Source: WLJO01 sp945889085 (lineage in GTDB: Bacteria > Actinomycetota > Acidimicrobiia > Acidimicrobiales > Ilumatobacteraceae). Taken from it: a stretch of 51,752 nucleotides of DNA. Positions 8,638-17,412 of the stretch are shown here, one piece after another. The stretch is taken from assembly GCA_945889085.1 (NCBI GenBank), contig CAMDBM010000021.1, positions 1-51,752 on the forward strand, written 5' to 3'. A program made the translations under genes and the position numbers. The notes under the pieces are model-generated. The model saw only the letters and a program-made list of their open reading frames with translations. It did no database searches and was not told the DNA's origin. Position 1 is the first letter of the stretch. The number at the start of each line of letters is the position of its first letter.

Positions 8638-10070
8638 CGGCGCGCCAGCACGTCGTTAACGAGCACGTCCGCGAGCGACTCCACCGGGATCTGCTCGTTC
8701 GCCGGAAGCACGAGGTTCCTCACGAACACCTCACCGTGTGGGCGGTGATCCCCGGTGCGTTGAGGAACCGCCGGGTTCGACACGGTGCCGATGGTCGGAG
8801 AGGTAAGGGACCGGAACGGCACCGACCAGTTCCACTCCACCAGTAGGTCGGGGAGCATGCCCCGACGTGGACCCCGGTGGTAGTCGTCGGTCCGCAGCAC
8901 GCAGGTGACTGCGGGCTCACCGGACTCGGTGTGCCGCAGCAGGAGCAGTTCCTCGGTGAGCAGTGCGATCGTCGCATCCGTCTCGGCGCCGGGTTGCATC
9001 CGACCCCGCGGTTCCCTCCCCCGAAGGTTGAGGCGGATCGCGCCGTACAGGTCGTTGCTCGGCACCTCGAACCACGCACGTGAGCCATCGAGGTTTCGCA
9101 GGCTCGGGAGTCGCCGACGATCCGGACGGATCATCCGGTCAATGCGGCGGCCGACGCCTCGCACCGGACGCAGAACCGACTCTCGGGCCCGCACCCATGC
9201 AGGTACGGGCTGTCGACGGTGTTCGATGCGCGTGAGGATCTCGTCGAGCATCGGGTTGCCGTCGTAATGGGGTCCGATGCCGTGGCTGAGGAGCACCATC
9301 ACTGCCGTGTCGGGTAGCAGCGTCGACAACAATTCGCCCAGTGCGTCGTCAATCCTGCGGTAGGCAGTGAGCAGCGGGTCTTCACCCAGCCGTGCGGCGA
9401 GCGCAGCGTCGTGGCGGATGTGCTCGGGATCGTGCAGGTGATACAGGTGGTGGCCGGCGCAGTGGGATTCCGAGAACACGGTTGCCACGAACTCGGCGTC
9501 GCCCTCGAGCAGCATCCGCAGCATCGCAGTACGCAAGCGGACACCCTCCACGATGTCCGCGAGGAGTTGCTCGTGACCCCGGCTCTCCACCGTCGCGTCG
9601 CACCGTCTCTGCGGGTACGGCCCGAGCGAGGCGAGACGCGCGGCGGCATCCGTCGACGACACCCACAGGGGAAGTTGGCTGTCGTGGCTCCCCCAGTCCA
9701 CCACCGACACGCCGTGCTCGAGCGGGAACGGGGGAACCAGCGGCACGTCGAGGATTGCGCACCGCACACCCTGCTGGTCGAGGCCCAACCAGAACGGCTT
9801 GTTGTCGAGATCGGTTGGCACGACGAGCGCAGTGGTGTACGTGCCGTTCACCACTTGTCGCCAGCAGTACGAGCCGTGGTGAGCAGGGCCGCTCTGGGAC
9901 CAGAAGTTCGGCCAGAGCCCGCCGACGAGCAGCCCTACGGGGTTCAGCGTTGTTGCCGATCCCCAGGAGTCGATGACACCGGCGAGGTTCGGCAGTTTTC
10001 CCTCGGAGGCCCACGTCCGTACGAGGTGGGAGTCCATTGCGTCGAACCCAAGGAACACCGTACGGGCCAT
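8634..10070 (-). CDS. Alkaline-phosphatase-superfamily (type I phosphodiesterase/nucleotide pyrophosphatase) protein
   Basis: A 478-residue protein. MARTVFLGFDAMDSHLVRTW matches the N-terminal metal-binding Asp region of nucleotide pyrophosphatase/phosphodiesterase relatives. ESHCAGHHLYHLHDPEH and VLLSHGIGPHYDGN carry the further Asp/His metal ligands, with the order of motifs conserved. The ATG at 10070 is favoured over a longer start because TAGGCT lies exactly 7 nt upstream (10078-10083), overlapping the stop codon of the preceding methyltransferase gene. The family hydrolyses phosphate or sulfate (di)esters; the neighbouring glycosyltransferase suggests a role in glycoconjugate metabolism, but that is inference. 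Confidence 0.75.
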   Translation of the reverse strand: MARTVFLGFDAMDSHLVRTWASEGKLPNLAGVIDSWGSATTLNPVGLLVGGLWPNFWSQSGPAHHGSYCWRQVVNGTYTTALVVPTDLDNKPFWLGLDQQGVRCAILDVPLVPPFPLEHGVSVVDWGSHDSQLPLWVSSTDAAARLASLGPYPQRRCDATVESRGHEQLLADIVEGVRLRTAMLRMLLEGDAEFVATVFSESHCAGHHLYHLHDPEHIRHDAALAARLGEDPLLTAYRRIDDALGELLSTLLPDTAVMVLLSHGIGPHYDGNPMLDEILTRIEHRRQPVPAWVRARESVLRPVRGVGRRIDRMIRPDRRRLPSLRNLDGSRAWFEVPSNDLYGAIRLNLRGREPRGRMQPGAETDATIALLTEELLLLRHTESGEPAVTCVLRTDDYHRGPRRGMLPDLLVEWNWSVPFRSLTSPTIGTVSNPAVPQRTGDHRPHGEVFVRNLVLPANEQIPVESLADVLVNDVLARR

Positions 10071-10080
10071 GGCGCTGAGC

Positions 10081-10893
10081 CTACGCGTCGGTCGGGTTCC
10101 CGAGTGCTGCAAAGGCAATTGCCGCGGCGTGCCCGACGTTCAGCGAGTCGACGGTGCTGCGTATCGGGATACGCACGTGCACATCGGAATCGTCGAGCGC
10201 GACCTGGGTGAGGCCCGGTCCCTCGGCGCCGAGCAACAACGCAACGCGATCGGGACGCGCTGCGGTGAACGCTGCGAGATCAACGGCATCGGGTGAAGGC
10301 GTGAGCGCCGCGATCACGAATCCGTGCGAGCGGAGTTCGTGAAGTGCTGCGGGCCACGCCGTTGCCCGGCCGATCGGTAGGTACATCATCTCGCCCATCG
10401 ACACGCGAACGGCGCGTCGGTACCACGGGTCTGCAGTGGTGGGATCGAGCAGCATCGCGTCAATACCGAGCGCACGGGCACTACGTGCAATGGCACCGAT
10501 GTTCTCGTGGTCGTTCATTCCCTCGAGCACAGCGATCGTGCGAGCTGTCGAAGCGAGTTCGGTGATCGACCGGTTCGGTGGCCGCTGTGCACAAGCGAGG
10601 ACGCCTCGATGGAGATCAAACCCGACGACGGTGTTCATCACGTCTTTCGGCACCACGAGGAAGTCGACGTCATCGCGAACGAGGTCGGCAACTCGGTCCT
10701 GCCTTCCCTCAAGCACCAGCACCGAATGGATGGTCAGTGCGGACTCGAGGAGACGGCGGACCACCGTGATCCCCTCCGCTACGAAGTGTCCGCCCACTGC
10801 CTCAAGCGTTACGCGTCGCTCTGGATCGCGTAGGTGTCGATACTGATCAAGCCGCGGATCGTTTGCGCTAGCCAGGAGAAGCGGTATTGCCAC
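10081..10893 (-). CDS. TrmH/SpoU-family RNA methyltransferase
   Basis: A 270-residue protein from a GTG at 10893. N-terminal substrate-binding region (FVAEGITVVRRLLES) is followed by a SPOUT trefoil-knot domain with GMNDHENIGAIARSARALGI (motif 1), LLLGAEGPGLT (motif 2) and IPIRSTVDSLNVGHAAAIA (motif 3). These are the three SpoU motifs that bind S-adenosylmethionine and act on 2'-OH ribose in tRNA or rRNA. The specific nucleotide is not predictable. It lies 29 bp downstream of the CoA-transferase gene on the same strand and may be co-transcribed. Confidence 0.88.
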   Translation of the reverse strand: MAIPLLLASANDPRLDQYRHLRDPERRVTLEAVGGHFVAEGITVVRRLLESALTIHSVLVLEGRQDRVADLVRDDVDFLVVPKDVMNTVVGFDLHRGVLACAQRPPNRSITELASTARTIAVLEGMNDHENIGAIARSARALGIDAMLLDPTTADPWYRRAVRVSMGEMMYLPIGRATAWPAALHELRSHGFVIAALTPSPDAVDLAAFTAARPDRVALLLGAEGPGLTQVALDDSDVHVRIPIRSTVDSLNVGHAAAIAFAALGNPTDA

Positions 10894-10922
10894 GGCGTTC
10901 AGTCTGCCGTGCGTGTGGTAGG

Positions 10923-12110
10923 TCAGACCGCGCCGGCACTCCGGAATGCCTCGATCTGTTCCCACTCGTAGCCGAGCTCCATGAGCACCAACTCGGTGTC
11001 CTGACCGAGCTCGGCGAGGAAACTGCCCGGCTTCAACGGTGTTTCGCTCATACGGATAGGTACACCGGCCATGCGGACGTCACCCCACTCCGGGTGCTGC
11101 AGCACCGAGAGATAGCCGTTCTCCCACATCTGCGGGTCGTCCATCACCTCGGCGTATCCGCGCACGGGTGCGTATCGCTGACCCGCATTGCGCAGCACCT
11201 CGCACCACTCTGCAGTAGTGCGCTCCGGGAAAACCTTGCTCAGTTCTGCATGCAGCGCCGCCTTCACCTCGGGCGAGTACAGCAGTCCGGCGAAGCGCTC
11301 GTCGGTGCCGAGATCCGGACGGTTGATGCAGTTGTAGAAGGCAGGGCGAAGCGGCATCGGCACACCGATGAGCGCAAGCCATCCGTCTTTGGTGGGAACG
11401 ATGAAGTACGCAGCGTGGATGAGCGGATGCCCGTGGTTGGAGCGACCCGGCTGCGCGCCCGACATTCCGAACGCTGCATACTCGCTTGCCTGCGCCCAGA
11501 TCTGCGAGCCGACGAGGGACACATCGACGCGCTGGCCTCTTCCGCTGCTGCTGCGGGCGATGAGTGCAGCGAGGATCCCGTTCGCCATGCTCTGGCTCGC
11601 GATGAAGTCGGCAATGGTGACGCCGACCGGTGTGGGGTTGCCCCCGTTCACTCCGGTGGTAGAGATGAGGCCGCCGGCAGCCTGCCCCGCGAGGTCTGCA
11701 CCCTCACGGCCGGCGTCTGGCCCGATCGGTCCGAATACCGTGCCGGTTGCATAGATGATGCGCGGATTGCGAGCCGACACCTCCTCGTACGAGAGGCCCC
11801 AGGAGTCCATGGTGCCACCTTTGAAGTTCGAGATAATCACGTCGGCTGTCTCGGCCAGCCTCAGGAAGATCTCCCGGCCGTCGGGCTTGCGGAGGTCCAC
11901 GCTCACACTGCGCTTGCCCCGGTTGGCAGCCACGAAGTACGGCGCGCGGCGGTCGGTCTCGCTCACCGGGATCCATCGTGCCTGATCGCCGAAGCCCGGT
12001 AGCTCCACCTTGATGACGTCTGCGCCCATATCGGCCATCAGGGCCGCGGCCTGCGGCCCCTGAACCAACAACCCCGCGTCGAGTACGCGGATTCCGTCCA
12101 ATGCCCCCAT
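10923..12110 (-). CDS. CaiB/BaiF-type CoA transferase (family III)
   Basis: A 395-residue protein with ALDGIRVLDAG and ALMADMGADVIKVE at the N-terminus, LRKPDGREIFLRLAETADV, and TIADFIASQSMANGI, which holds the conserved catalytic Asp of family III CoA transferases. The length is typical. A GGAGG Shine-Dalgarno sits 5 nt before the ATG. The enzyme moves CoA between carboxylic acids, probably in a catabolic pathway with the divergent flavoprotein; the substrate is unknown. Transcription is away from the flavoprotein gene across a 37-bp intergenic region that contains a perfect palindrome. Confidence 0.87.
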   Translation of the reverse strand: MGALDGIRVLDAGLLVQGPQAAALMADMGADVIKVELPGFGDQARWIPVSETDRRAPYFVAANRGKRSVSVDLRKPDGREIFLRLAETADVIISNFKGGTMDSWGLSYEEVSARNPRIIYATGTVFGPIGPDAGREGADLAGQAAGGLISTTGVNGGNPTPVGVTIADFIASQSMANGILAALIARSSSGRGQRVDVSLVGSQIWAQASEYAAFGMSGAQPGRSNHGHPLIHAAYFIVPTKDGWLALIGVPMPLRPAFYNCINRPDLGTDERFAGLLYSPEVKAALHAELSKVFPERTTAEWCEVLRNAGQRYAPVRGYAEVMDDPQMWENGYLSVLQHPEWGDVRMAGVPIRMSETPLKPGSFLAELGQDTELVLMELGYEWEQIEAFRSAGAV

Positions 12111-12130
12111 CGTGACCTCCTGACCCGGTC

Positions 12131-12142
12131 ACGGTATACCGT
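12131..12142. promoter_or_regulatory. Palindrome with overlapping divergent -10 boxes
   Basis: ACGGTATACCGT is a perfect 12-bp palindrome in the 37-bp gap between the divergent CoA-transferase and flavoprotein genes. Each strand reads TACCGT, a TAnnnT -10 box, so both promoters could overlap here. A MarR-family regulator is encoded just downstream of the flavoprotein, making this a plausible operator. Confidence 0.5.
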
Positions 12143-12147
12143 CCACC

Positions 12148-13380
12148 GTGATGGAGCACGTTGTCGTCGCCGGTTCGTCGCTCGCAGGTTTGCGGGCCTG
12201 TGAGGTGTTGCGCAGCGGTGGGTTCGCCGGGGCGATCACCGTGGTCGGTGCCGAGCGACACCTGCCCTACGACCGACCGCCCCTGTCGAAGAAGTTTCTC
12301 GCGGGTGAGTGGGATGTGGACCAGATCGCGCTGCGCAAGCCCGACGCGCTCGGCGAGCTGCAGCTCACGTTCCGGCTCGGTGCCGGCGCCACGGCGCTCG
12401 ACACTGCACGCCGCACCATCACGCTCGCCGATGGTGGTGTCGAGCAGTACGACGGGCTCGTGATCGCCACCGGGGCGTCATGCAGGAGGTTGCCGAACCA
12501 ACCGCCGCTCGCGGGAATCCACGAGTTACGCACCCTCGATGACGCGATTGCGCTCCGGACGGATCTGGGCGGCCGAGCGGTGCCCGCCCGGGTTGTTGTC
12601 ATCGGTGCTGGTTTTATCGGGCTCGAGGCGGCTGCAACTGCGCGTCGCGCCTACGGCTGTGCAGTCACGGTGCTCGAGGGACTGCCGGCGCCGCTCGTTC
12701 GCGCACTTGGCCCAGACATGGGGAGCGCCATCGGCTCGATCCACGGCGACCAGGGTGTGGACATCCGGTGCGGTGTGCAGGTCGCGGCAATCGAGGGTGA
12801 CGGCACACGCGTGAGCGGTGTGCGACTCGGGGATGGGTCGCTCGTGGACGCGGACGTTGTGCTCGTGGGGATCGGCGTGGTGCCGAACACGGGATGGCTG
12901 GTGGGTAGCGGGCTTGAACTGCGCGACGGTGTGGTATGCGACGCAACGCTCAACGCAGGTGTGCCCGGCGTGTACGCAGCGGGTGATCTGGTGCGCTGGC
13001 CGAATGGGCTCTTCGGGGAGGAGATGCGCGTCGAGCACTGGTCGACGGCCTCTGAGCAGGGCGCAGCGGCCGCTTCGAACCTTCTCGCGGTCTCGCGTGG
13101 CGAGGAGGCAACACCGTTCGAGACGGTGCCGTTCTTCTGGAGCGACCAGTTCGACGCCCGCATTCAGTATCTCGGCCGCGGGGGCGAGCACGACGAGGTA
13201 CGGGTGGTTGCGGGCTCGGTTCAGGACCGCAGGTTCATGGCGCTCTACGGCCGCAATGGCCGCCTCCGGGCCGCACTCGGTGTCTCCATGCCGAAGATGG
13301 TGATGCCGATGCGCAGGCTCCTCGCCGAACGCGCCACGTGGGACGACGCCTTGGCATTTGCCGCTGAACGCGCCGTCTGA
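12148..13380 (+). CDS. FAD-dependent pyridine nucleotide oxidoreductase (ferredoxin-reductase-like)
   Basis: About 410 residues, starting at GTG 12148 or the adjacent ATG 12151. FAD-binding VVAGSSLAGLRACEVLR, the ERHLPYDRPPLSKKFL segment typical of Rieske-oxygenase ferredoxin reductases, NAD(P)-binding VVVIGAGFIGLEAAATARR and the late FAD motif VYAAGDL are all present in order. It would pass electrons from NAD(P)H to a ferredoxin or P450/oxygenase partner, which is not in this window. Divergent from a CoA transferase and followed 18 bp later by a MarR regulator, which suggests a small inducible catabolic unit. Confidence 0.88.
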   Translation: MMEHVVVAGSSLAGLRACEVLRSGGFAGAITVVGAERHLPYDRPPLSKKFLAGEWDVDQIALRKPDALGELQLTFRLGAGATALDTARRTITLADGGVEQYDGLVIATGASCRRLPNQPPLAGIHELRTLDDAIALRTDLGGRAVPARVVVIGAGFIGLEAAATARRAYGCAVTVLEGLPAPLVRALGPDMGSAIGSIHGDQGVDIRCGVQVAAIEGDGTRVSGVRLGDGSLVDADVVLVGIGVVPNTGWLVGSGLELRDGVVCDATLNAGVPGVYAAGDLVRWPNGLFGEEMRVEHWSTASEQGAAAASNLLAVSRGEEATPFETVPFFWSDQFDARIQYLGRGGEHDEVRVVAGSVQDRRFMALYGRNGRLRAALGVSMPKMVMPMRRLLAERATWDDALAFAAERAV

Positions 13381-13398
13381 TCGCCCTACGATTCACCT

Positions 13399-13833
13399 GT
13401 GCCGCGCGCCGAGGGGGAGCAACTTGCTGCGTGGGAGGCCACGCGCCTTGCCGTAGTGCGCGCCGAGGCCGATATCGAGCGCCTGCTCCACGAGCAGCGC
13501 AACCAGGAACTCGTGCACTACCGGGTGCTCGCCGCCCTGCTCGGCGCTGGCGGACAGATGCGCATGCATGAACTTGCCGAGGAGATGGTGGTCGGTCGTT
13601 CGACGGCGACGCGCATCTGTGACCGCCTACAGCGCCTCGGCCTCGTCATCCGGGAACGGTCCAAACAGGACGGACGGGCTGTCTACGTTCGCCTCACGCG
13701 TTCGGGCCGTGAGGAGTACCGCCGCTGCCAGCCGGCCTACGAGCGCTTCGTGAACGAGGTGTTCGCCCGCTATCTCGATGAGACCGATCTCTGGTCGCTC
13801 AGCCGGGTCGCGGAGAAACTTCCCCACGACTGA
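13399..13833 (+). CDS. MarR-family winged-helix regulator
   Basis: 144 residues with a long N-terminal helix, a winged helix-turn-helix (MHELAEEMVVGRSTATRICDRLQRLGLV) and the wing RERSKQDGRAVYVRLT. These are classical MarR features; such proteins are dimeric repressors released by small aromatic or lipophilic ligands. Starts at a GTG 6 nt after TACGAT (13387-13392), a leaderless arrangement. Next to the flavoprotein and CoA-transferase pair, it most likely controls that locus, possibly through the palindrome at 12131-12142. Confidence 0.85.
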   Translation: MPRAEGEQLAAWEATRLAVVRAEADIERLLHEQRNQELVHYRVLAALLGAGGQMRMHELAEEMVVGRSTATRICDRLQRLGLVIRERSKQDGRAVYVRLTRSGREEYRRCQPAYERFVNEVFARYLDETDLWSLSRVAEKLPHD

Positions 13834-13842
13834 CGGCGTTGC

Positions 13843-15639
13843 TCAGGGCGCTTCGGTGGTCGTGGTGGTGGTGGACGACGGCATCGAGGTGCTCGTGGTG
13901 GTGCTCGTGGACGCAGCAGCAGGGTCGTAGCCGGGCAGCGTGATCTCGGTACGGCGTGCCGCAACACGGTCACCGCTCAGCGGCAGGTTGATCACCGTGA
14001 CGATCCGGTACGTCACGTTGGTGGCGCCGGCCTTCTTCAGCGCGTTGATGACCGTGGTTGCGCGCAACTTGGCGATGAACTTGCGGTGACCGACCGTGCC
14101 CGACTTCAGGGTGTGGCCGGTGATCACCACCTCGGACCCGGCGGGGAAGGACTTGATGGCCGCCGCAGCGCTGGCGATCTCGGCCTTCGCTGCATCGTCG
14201 AGCACTCGGGTCTGGGTGCCGAAATACACCGTGAAGAACAGCTTGGAGGGCAGTGTGGTGGTGGTGGGCAGCAGCGCCGTGGGATCCATGTCCGGCGGGA
14301 GCAGCACGGTGTCGATCGTGTGGAGCACACCGTTGGACGCTGCGATGTCGGTGTCCACGGGGCGCACGGTCTTGTCGAGCGTGATGTCCGTGGCCGTAGC
14401 GACGAGGATGGTGGTGCCGTCGAGTGCGGTGAGATTGCCCTCGGTGAGGTCCTCAGCATTTACGGCGCCGTCCACCATGTGGTGACGGAGGATCTTGGTG
14501 AGCAGGTCCTTGTCCGCAAGCAGCGCCTTGAGCACCTCGGGGTCGAGCTTGTTGAAGGCATCGTCCGTCGGAGCGAACACGGTGTACGGACCGGGTCCCG
14601 CGAGGTCGGTGTCCAGGCCAGCGGCCTTGACTGCAGCGAGGAACGTGGCGAGGCTGTTTGTGCGCTCGGCGGTCACGAGCAGCGAATCGGTTGCCACCGG
14701 TGCGACGCTGGTGTCGGGAGTGGTGTCGACGACCGGGTCGGTCGCATCGGGATCCTCGAACATCGTGTCAGGGGTGGTGTCCACGACCTCGGTGGTGAGC
14801 GAGGCGTCGTCGCTGGAGTCGTTGTTCGTCGTCTTGAGCACGAGCGCCCCTGCGGCGACCACCACGAGTGCGACGAGCACTGCCCACCACCACCGGCGGG
14901 CCGGGGGTGCGGGCTCCTGCCACGAATCGTCCCAGTCGCCGTCGTTGGGGCCGTTGCCGTTCTGGCCGCCGCCGGCGGCGGGCCCCGGGTTGTCCTGTCG
15001 AGCGTTTGCGGGTGCGGCAGGGCGCTGCGACGGTCGGGCTTCGGTGTCCTTGGGGGCGAGCGGTCGCCCGGGACGCAGCACGGCGGACCAGCTTGGGGTG
15101 GGGTCAACGAGGTCGTCTGGTGCCGTTGGGGCCGCCGGCACGCGGCCCGCCGGGGGCCCGGTGGGCGGGGCCGGTCGCGGCGCAACGGTGTGCTGCTCGG
15201 TGACGAACGGTGGGATCGTCGGATCCGCCACGTCATCGGCATGGTCATCGGCACCGGCGTCTTGAATGTCTGACCCTGCGGTATCGGGGGCAACGTAGGG
15301 GTCGCCGTCGAACATGGCCTCGAGGTCCGCTGCGTAGCGTTCGGCAATCGCGGCCCGGCGGGGCGTCGAGTCGAACGACAGGAGGGCCGAACCGCGCACC
15401 CACTCCTCGCCGACGACGGTGAACGCCCGGACGCGTTGCTCCGGGGACAGGTCTCGGTTCGCGTAGGCGATGCTCAGCGCCACGGTCTGGATCAGTTCGT
15501 CGTCGTGGGCCAGTTGCGCCAGGCTGTCGAAGGTACGGCCCTGCTCGGCGGCCCAGTCCCGCACCATGGCGGGGTCCAGGGCGAGCAGTGCCGTCAGGTA
15601 GGAGTGGCCGGTCCCGAAGACAGCAGCATGGGCCACCAT
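13843..15639 (-). CDS. Membrane fasciclin-OmpA protein with N-terminal acyl-CoA-synthetase-like domain
   Basis: 598 residues from the first canonical start. Residues 1-110 resemble the C-terminal domain of long-chain acyl-CoA synthetases (SYLTALLALDP, EQRVRAFTVVGEEW, RRAAIAERYAADLEAMF), but the Lys of the usual LTPTxK motif is missing (LSFDSTPRR). A Pro/Ala-rich cytoplasmic linker, one transmembrane helix (about 252-274), a fasciclin domain (about 330-455, GPYTVFAPTDDAFNKL and NGVLHTIDTVLLP) and an OmpA-like peptidoglycan-associated region follow, ending in a Thr-rich tail. Topology is probably cytoplasmic N-terminus and exterior C-terminus. Homology continues upstream of the ATG (see 15640-15762). 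Convergent with marR. Confidence 0.75.
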   Translation of the reverse strand: MVAHAAVFGTGHSYLTALLALDPAMVRDWAAEQGRTFDSLAQLAHDDELIQTVALSIAYANRDLSPEQRVRAFTVVGEEWVRGSALLSFDSTPRRAAIAERYAADLEAMFDGDPYVAPDTAGSDIQDAGADDHADDVADPTIPPFVTEQHTVAPRPAPPTGPPAGRVPAAPTAPDDLVDPTPSWSAVLRPGRPLAPKDTEARPSQRPAAPANARQDNPGPAAGGGQNGNGPNDGDWDDSWQEPAPPARRWWWAVLVALVVVAAGALVLKTTNNDSSDDASLTTEVVDTTPDTMFEDPDATDPVVDTTPDTSVAPVATDSLLVTAERTNSLATFLAAVKAAGLDTDLAGPGPYTVFAPTDDAFNKLDPEVLKALLADKDLLTKILRHHMVDGAVNAEDLTEGNLTALDGTTILVATATDITLDKTVRPVDTDIAASNGVLHTIDTVLLPPDMDPTALLPTTTTLPSKLFFTVYFGTQTRVLDDAAKAEIASAAAAIKSFPAGSEVVITGHTLKSGTVGHRKFIAKLRATTVINALKKAGATNVTYRIVTVINLPLSGDRVAARRTEITLPGYDPAAASTSTTTSTSMPSSTTTTTTEAP

Positions 15640-15762
15640 CGGGTCGGCGCGCAGAGCAGACTCAACCCCGGTGGGGTTGATCTGGCTGCCGCCACGGGTG
15701 ACGATGAGGTTGGAGTCGTTGTCGATAACGCGACGGTATCCGCCGCGGGCGGCCCGGGGGTG
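15640..15762 (-). other. In-frame upstream extension of the acyl-CoA-synthetase-like domain without a canonical start
   Basis: Upstream of the ATG at 15639 the same minus-strand frame stays open to a TGA at 15763-15765. It encodes GGYRRVIDNDSNLIVTRGG and ESALRADPMVAHAAVFG, which align with the hinge and first part of an AMP-forming ligase C-terminal domain (GYLxVxDRxKxxIITSGG type). No ATG, GTG or TTG lies in this stretch. Either translation uses a rare start, or this is a decayed 5' part of the gene. Confidence 0.5.
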
Positions 15763-15799
15763 TCACTCCCGCCCGGGTTTGGGCAGGTCGGGGGTGACA
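15761..15799. repeat. Inverted repeat between the divergent fasciclin and thiolase genes
   Basis: TGTCACTCCCG (15761-15771) and CGGGGGTGACA (15789-15799) form 11-bp arms, fully paired if one G-T wobble is allowed, around a 17-nt spacer. No T-run follows. It could be an operator for the thiolase promoter or an RNA hairpin. Confidence 0.45.
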
Positions 15800-15865
15800 C
15801 AGCAGACTTGTTGCAACTCAGGCAGTCCGCCCAGATCAGTGAATTCGCAGAAATGAGGACGACAC

Positions 15866-17035
15866 GTGACTACCGCAGTAATCGTTGATGCCATCCGTAC
15901 CCCGCTCGGAAAGCGCAATGGGCGCCTGAAGGATTGGCACCCCGTTGACCTGGCCGCGGAGACGTTGCGTGCACTGGTTGACCGCACGGGTGTGGACCCG
16001 GGCCTCATCGACGACGTCGTGATGGGCTGCGTCATGCAGGTGGGCGAGCAGGCCGTCAACATTGCCCGCAATGCCGTGCTTGCCGCTGGGTTCCCCGAGA
16101 CCGTTCCTGCGACCACGGTGGACCGTCAGTGCGGTTCGTCCCAGCAGGCGGCGCACTTCGCTGCCCAGGGAGTGATCTCTGGCGCGTACGACATCGTCAT
16201 CGCCGCCGGCGTTGAGGTCATGACCCGCGTACCGATGGGTTCCTCGATGGCCGACGGCAAGTACGGCTTCCCGTTCGGGCCGCGGCTCGCCGCCCGGTAT
16301 GAGTCCGCCGGTGGTCTCGTTCCCCAGGGGATCTCGGCAGAACTCATTGCCGAGAAGTGGGGTATCACCCGTGAGGAGATGGACCGCTTCGGGCTGCAGT
16401 CCCAGCAGCGTGCCGTTCGCGCAACGGCGGAGGGCCGTTTCCAGGCAGAGATCCTGCCGGTGCTCGACGCCGAGGGGCGACTCATGGCCACCGACGAGGG
16501 CATTCGTGATTCGTCGTACGAGAAGATCTCCAGCCTCAAGCCGTCGTTCATTGAGACCGAGAAGGGTGGCAAGGTGACGGCCGGCAACTCGTCGCAGATC
16601 ACCGACGGTTCAGCGGCACTGCTCATCATGAGCGAGGAGAAGGCCAAGCAGCTCGGTCTGCGGCCGCGCGCACGGTTCGTCAACTTCTCCGTTGTCGGCG
16701 CCGATCCGCGCCTGATGCTCACTGCCCCCATCCCGGCAACCGCCAAGGTGCTCGAGCGAGCCGGGCTGCGCATTGAGGACATGGATCTCGTGGAGATCAA
16801 CGAAGCGTTCGCTTCGGTGGTGCTGGCGTGGGGCAAAGAGTTCCACCCGGACATGAACAAGGTGAACCCGAACGGCGGGGCGATTGCTCTCGGCCACCCG
16901 CTCGGGTGCTCAGGTGCCCGCCTGATGACCACGTTGCTCAACGAGCTCGAGCGCACCGGCGGGCGCTACGGCCTGCAGACGATGTGTGAAGGCGGTGGCC
17001 TGGCGAATGCCACCATCATCGAACGCCTCGGCTGA
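15866..17035 (+). CDS. Thiolase (acetyl-CoA C-acyltransferase)
   Basis: A 389-residue thiolase. The acyl-accepting Cys89 sits in DRQCGSSQQA, the late motif GHPLGCSGARLM carries the conserved His, and the second Cys lies in MCEGGGLANA near the C-terminus; all catalytic residues are present. Starts at a GTG with GAGG about 7 nt upstream. It would cleave 3-ketoacyl-CoA in beta-oxidation or condense two acyl-CoAs. Monocistronic by appearance; fatty-acid or steroid catabolism is likely, but the chain length specificity cannot be read. Confidence 0.92.
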   Translation: MTTAVIVDAIRTPLGKRNGRLKDWHPVDLAAETLRALVDRTGVDPGLIDDVVMGCVMQVGEQAVNIARNAVLAAGFPETVPATTVDRQCGSSQQAAHFAAQGVISGAYDIVIAAGVEVMTRVPMGSSMADGKYGFPFGPRLAARYESAGGLVPQGISAELIAEKWGITREEMDRFGLQSQQRAVRATAEGRFQAEILPVLDAEGRLMATDEGIRDSSYEKISSLKPSFIETEKGGKVTAGNSSQITDGSAALLIMSEEKAKQLGLRPRARFVNFSVVGADPRLMLTAPIPATAKVLERAGLRIEDMDLVEINEAFASVVLAWGKEFHPDMNKVNPNGGAIALGHPLGCSGARLMTTLLNELERTGGRYGLQTMCEGGGLANATIIERLG

Positions 17036-17091
17036 CCAGCGCTCGGGTCCCCGACCGGAAACAAGCCCGCAACTCTCCCTAGGCTGAAGCT

Positions 17092-17358
17092 ATGCCGGCC
17101 TTCTCGACCGTGATGTGGGTGCTCGGCGCCGTCGTGATGTTCTTCTTCCTCTGGTTCGTCGGCACCGGCATGCTGCGGTCCACCACCACACCGTTACCGC
17201 CACCTCCCCCCGAGGGCGAACTACGCAAGGTGAACCTGCGCTATCGCTGCTCGATCTGCGGTGTGGAGATGCGGCTCACCATGGCAACGGCAGAGGATCC
17301 GGCACCCCCACGGCACTGTGGTGACGACATGGATCTCACCGCTCCGATCTACGAATAG
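17092..17358 (+). CDS. Small membrane-anchored zinc-ribbon protein
   Basis: 88 residues: an N-terminal transmembrane helix (VMWVLGAVVMFFFLWFVGTG), a proline run, then a knuckle CSIC and a C-terminal PPRHCGDDM that could complete a zinc site. Starts at an ATG 6 nt after TAGGCT (17080-17085), so leaderless. Function unknown; small proteins of this layout occur next to crgA/pknB regions in Actinobacteria, to my recollection, but I cannot name a family. Confidence 0.65.
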   Translation: MPAFSTVMWVLGAVVMFFFLWFVGTGMLRSTTTPLPPPPPEGELRKVNLRYRCSICGVEMRLTMATAEDPAPPRHCGDDMDLTAPIYE

Positions 17359-17412
17359 GTCACGGAGTGGGCGTCGCAGTGTTCTGCAGCGCTCGGCGTC
17401 GGAGCCCAAATT

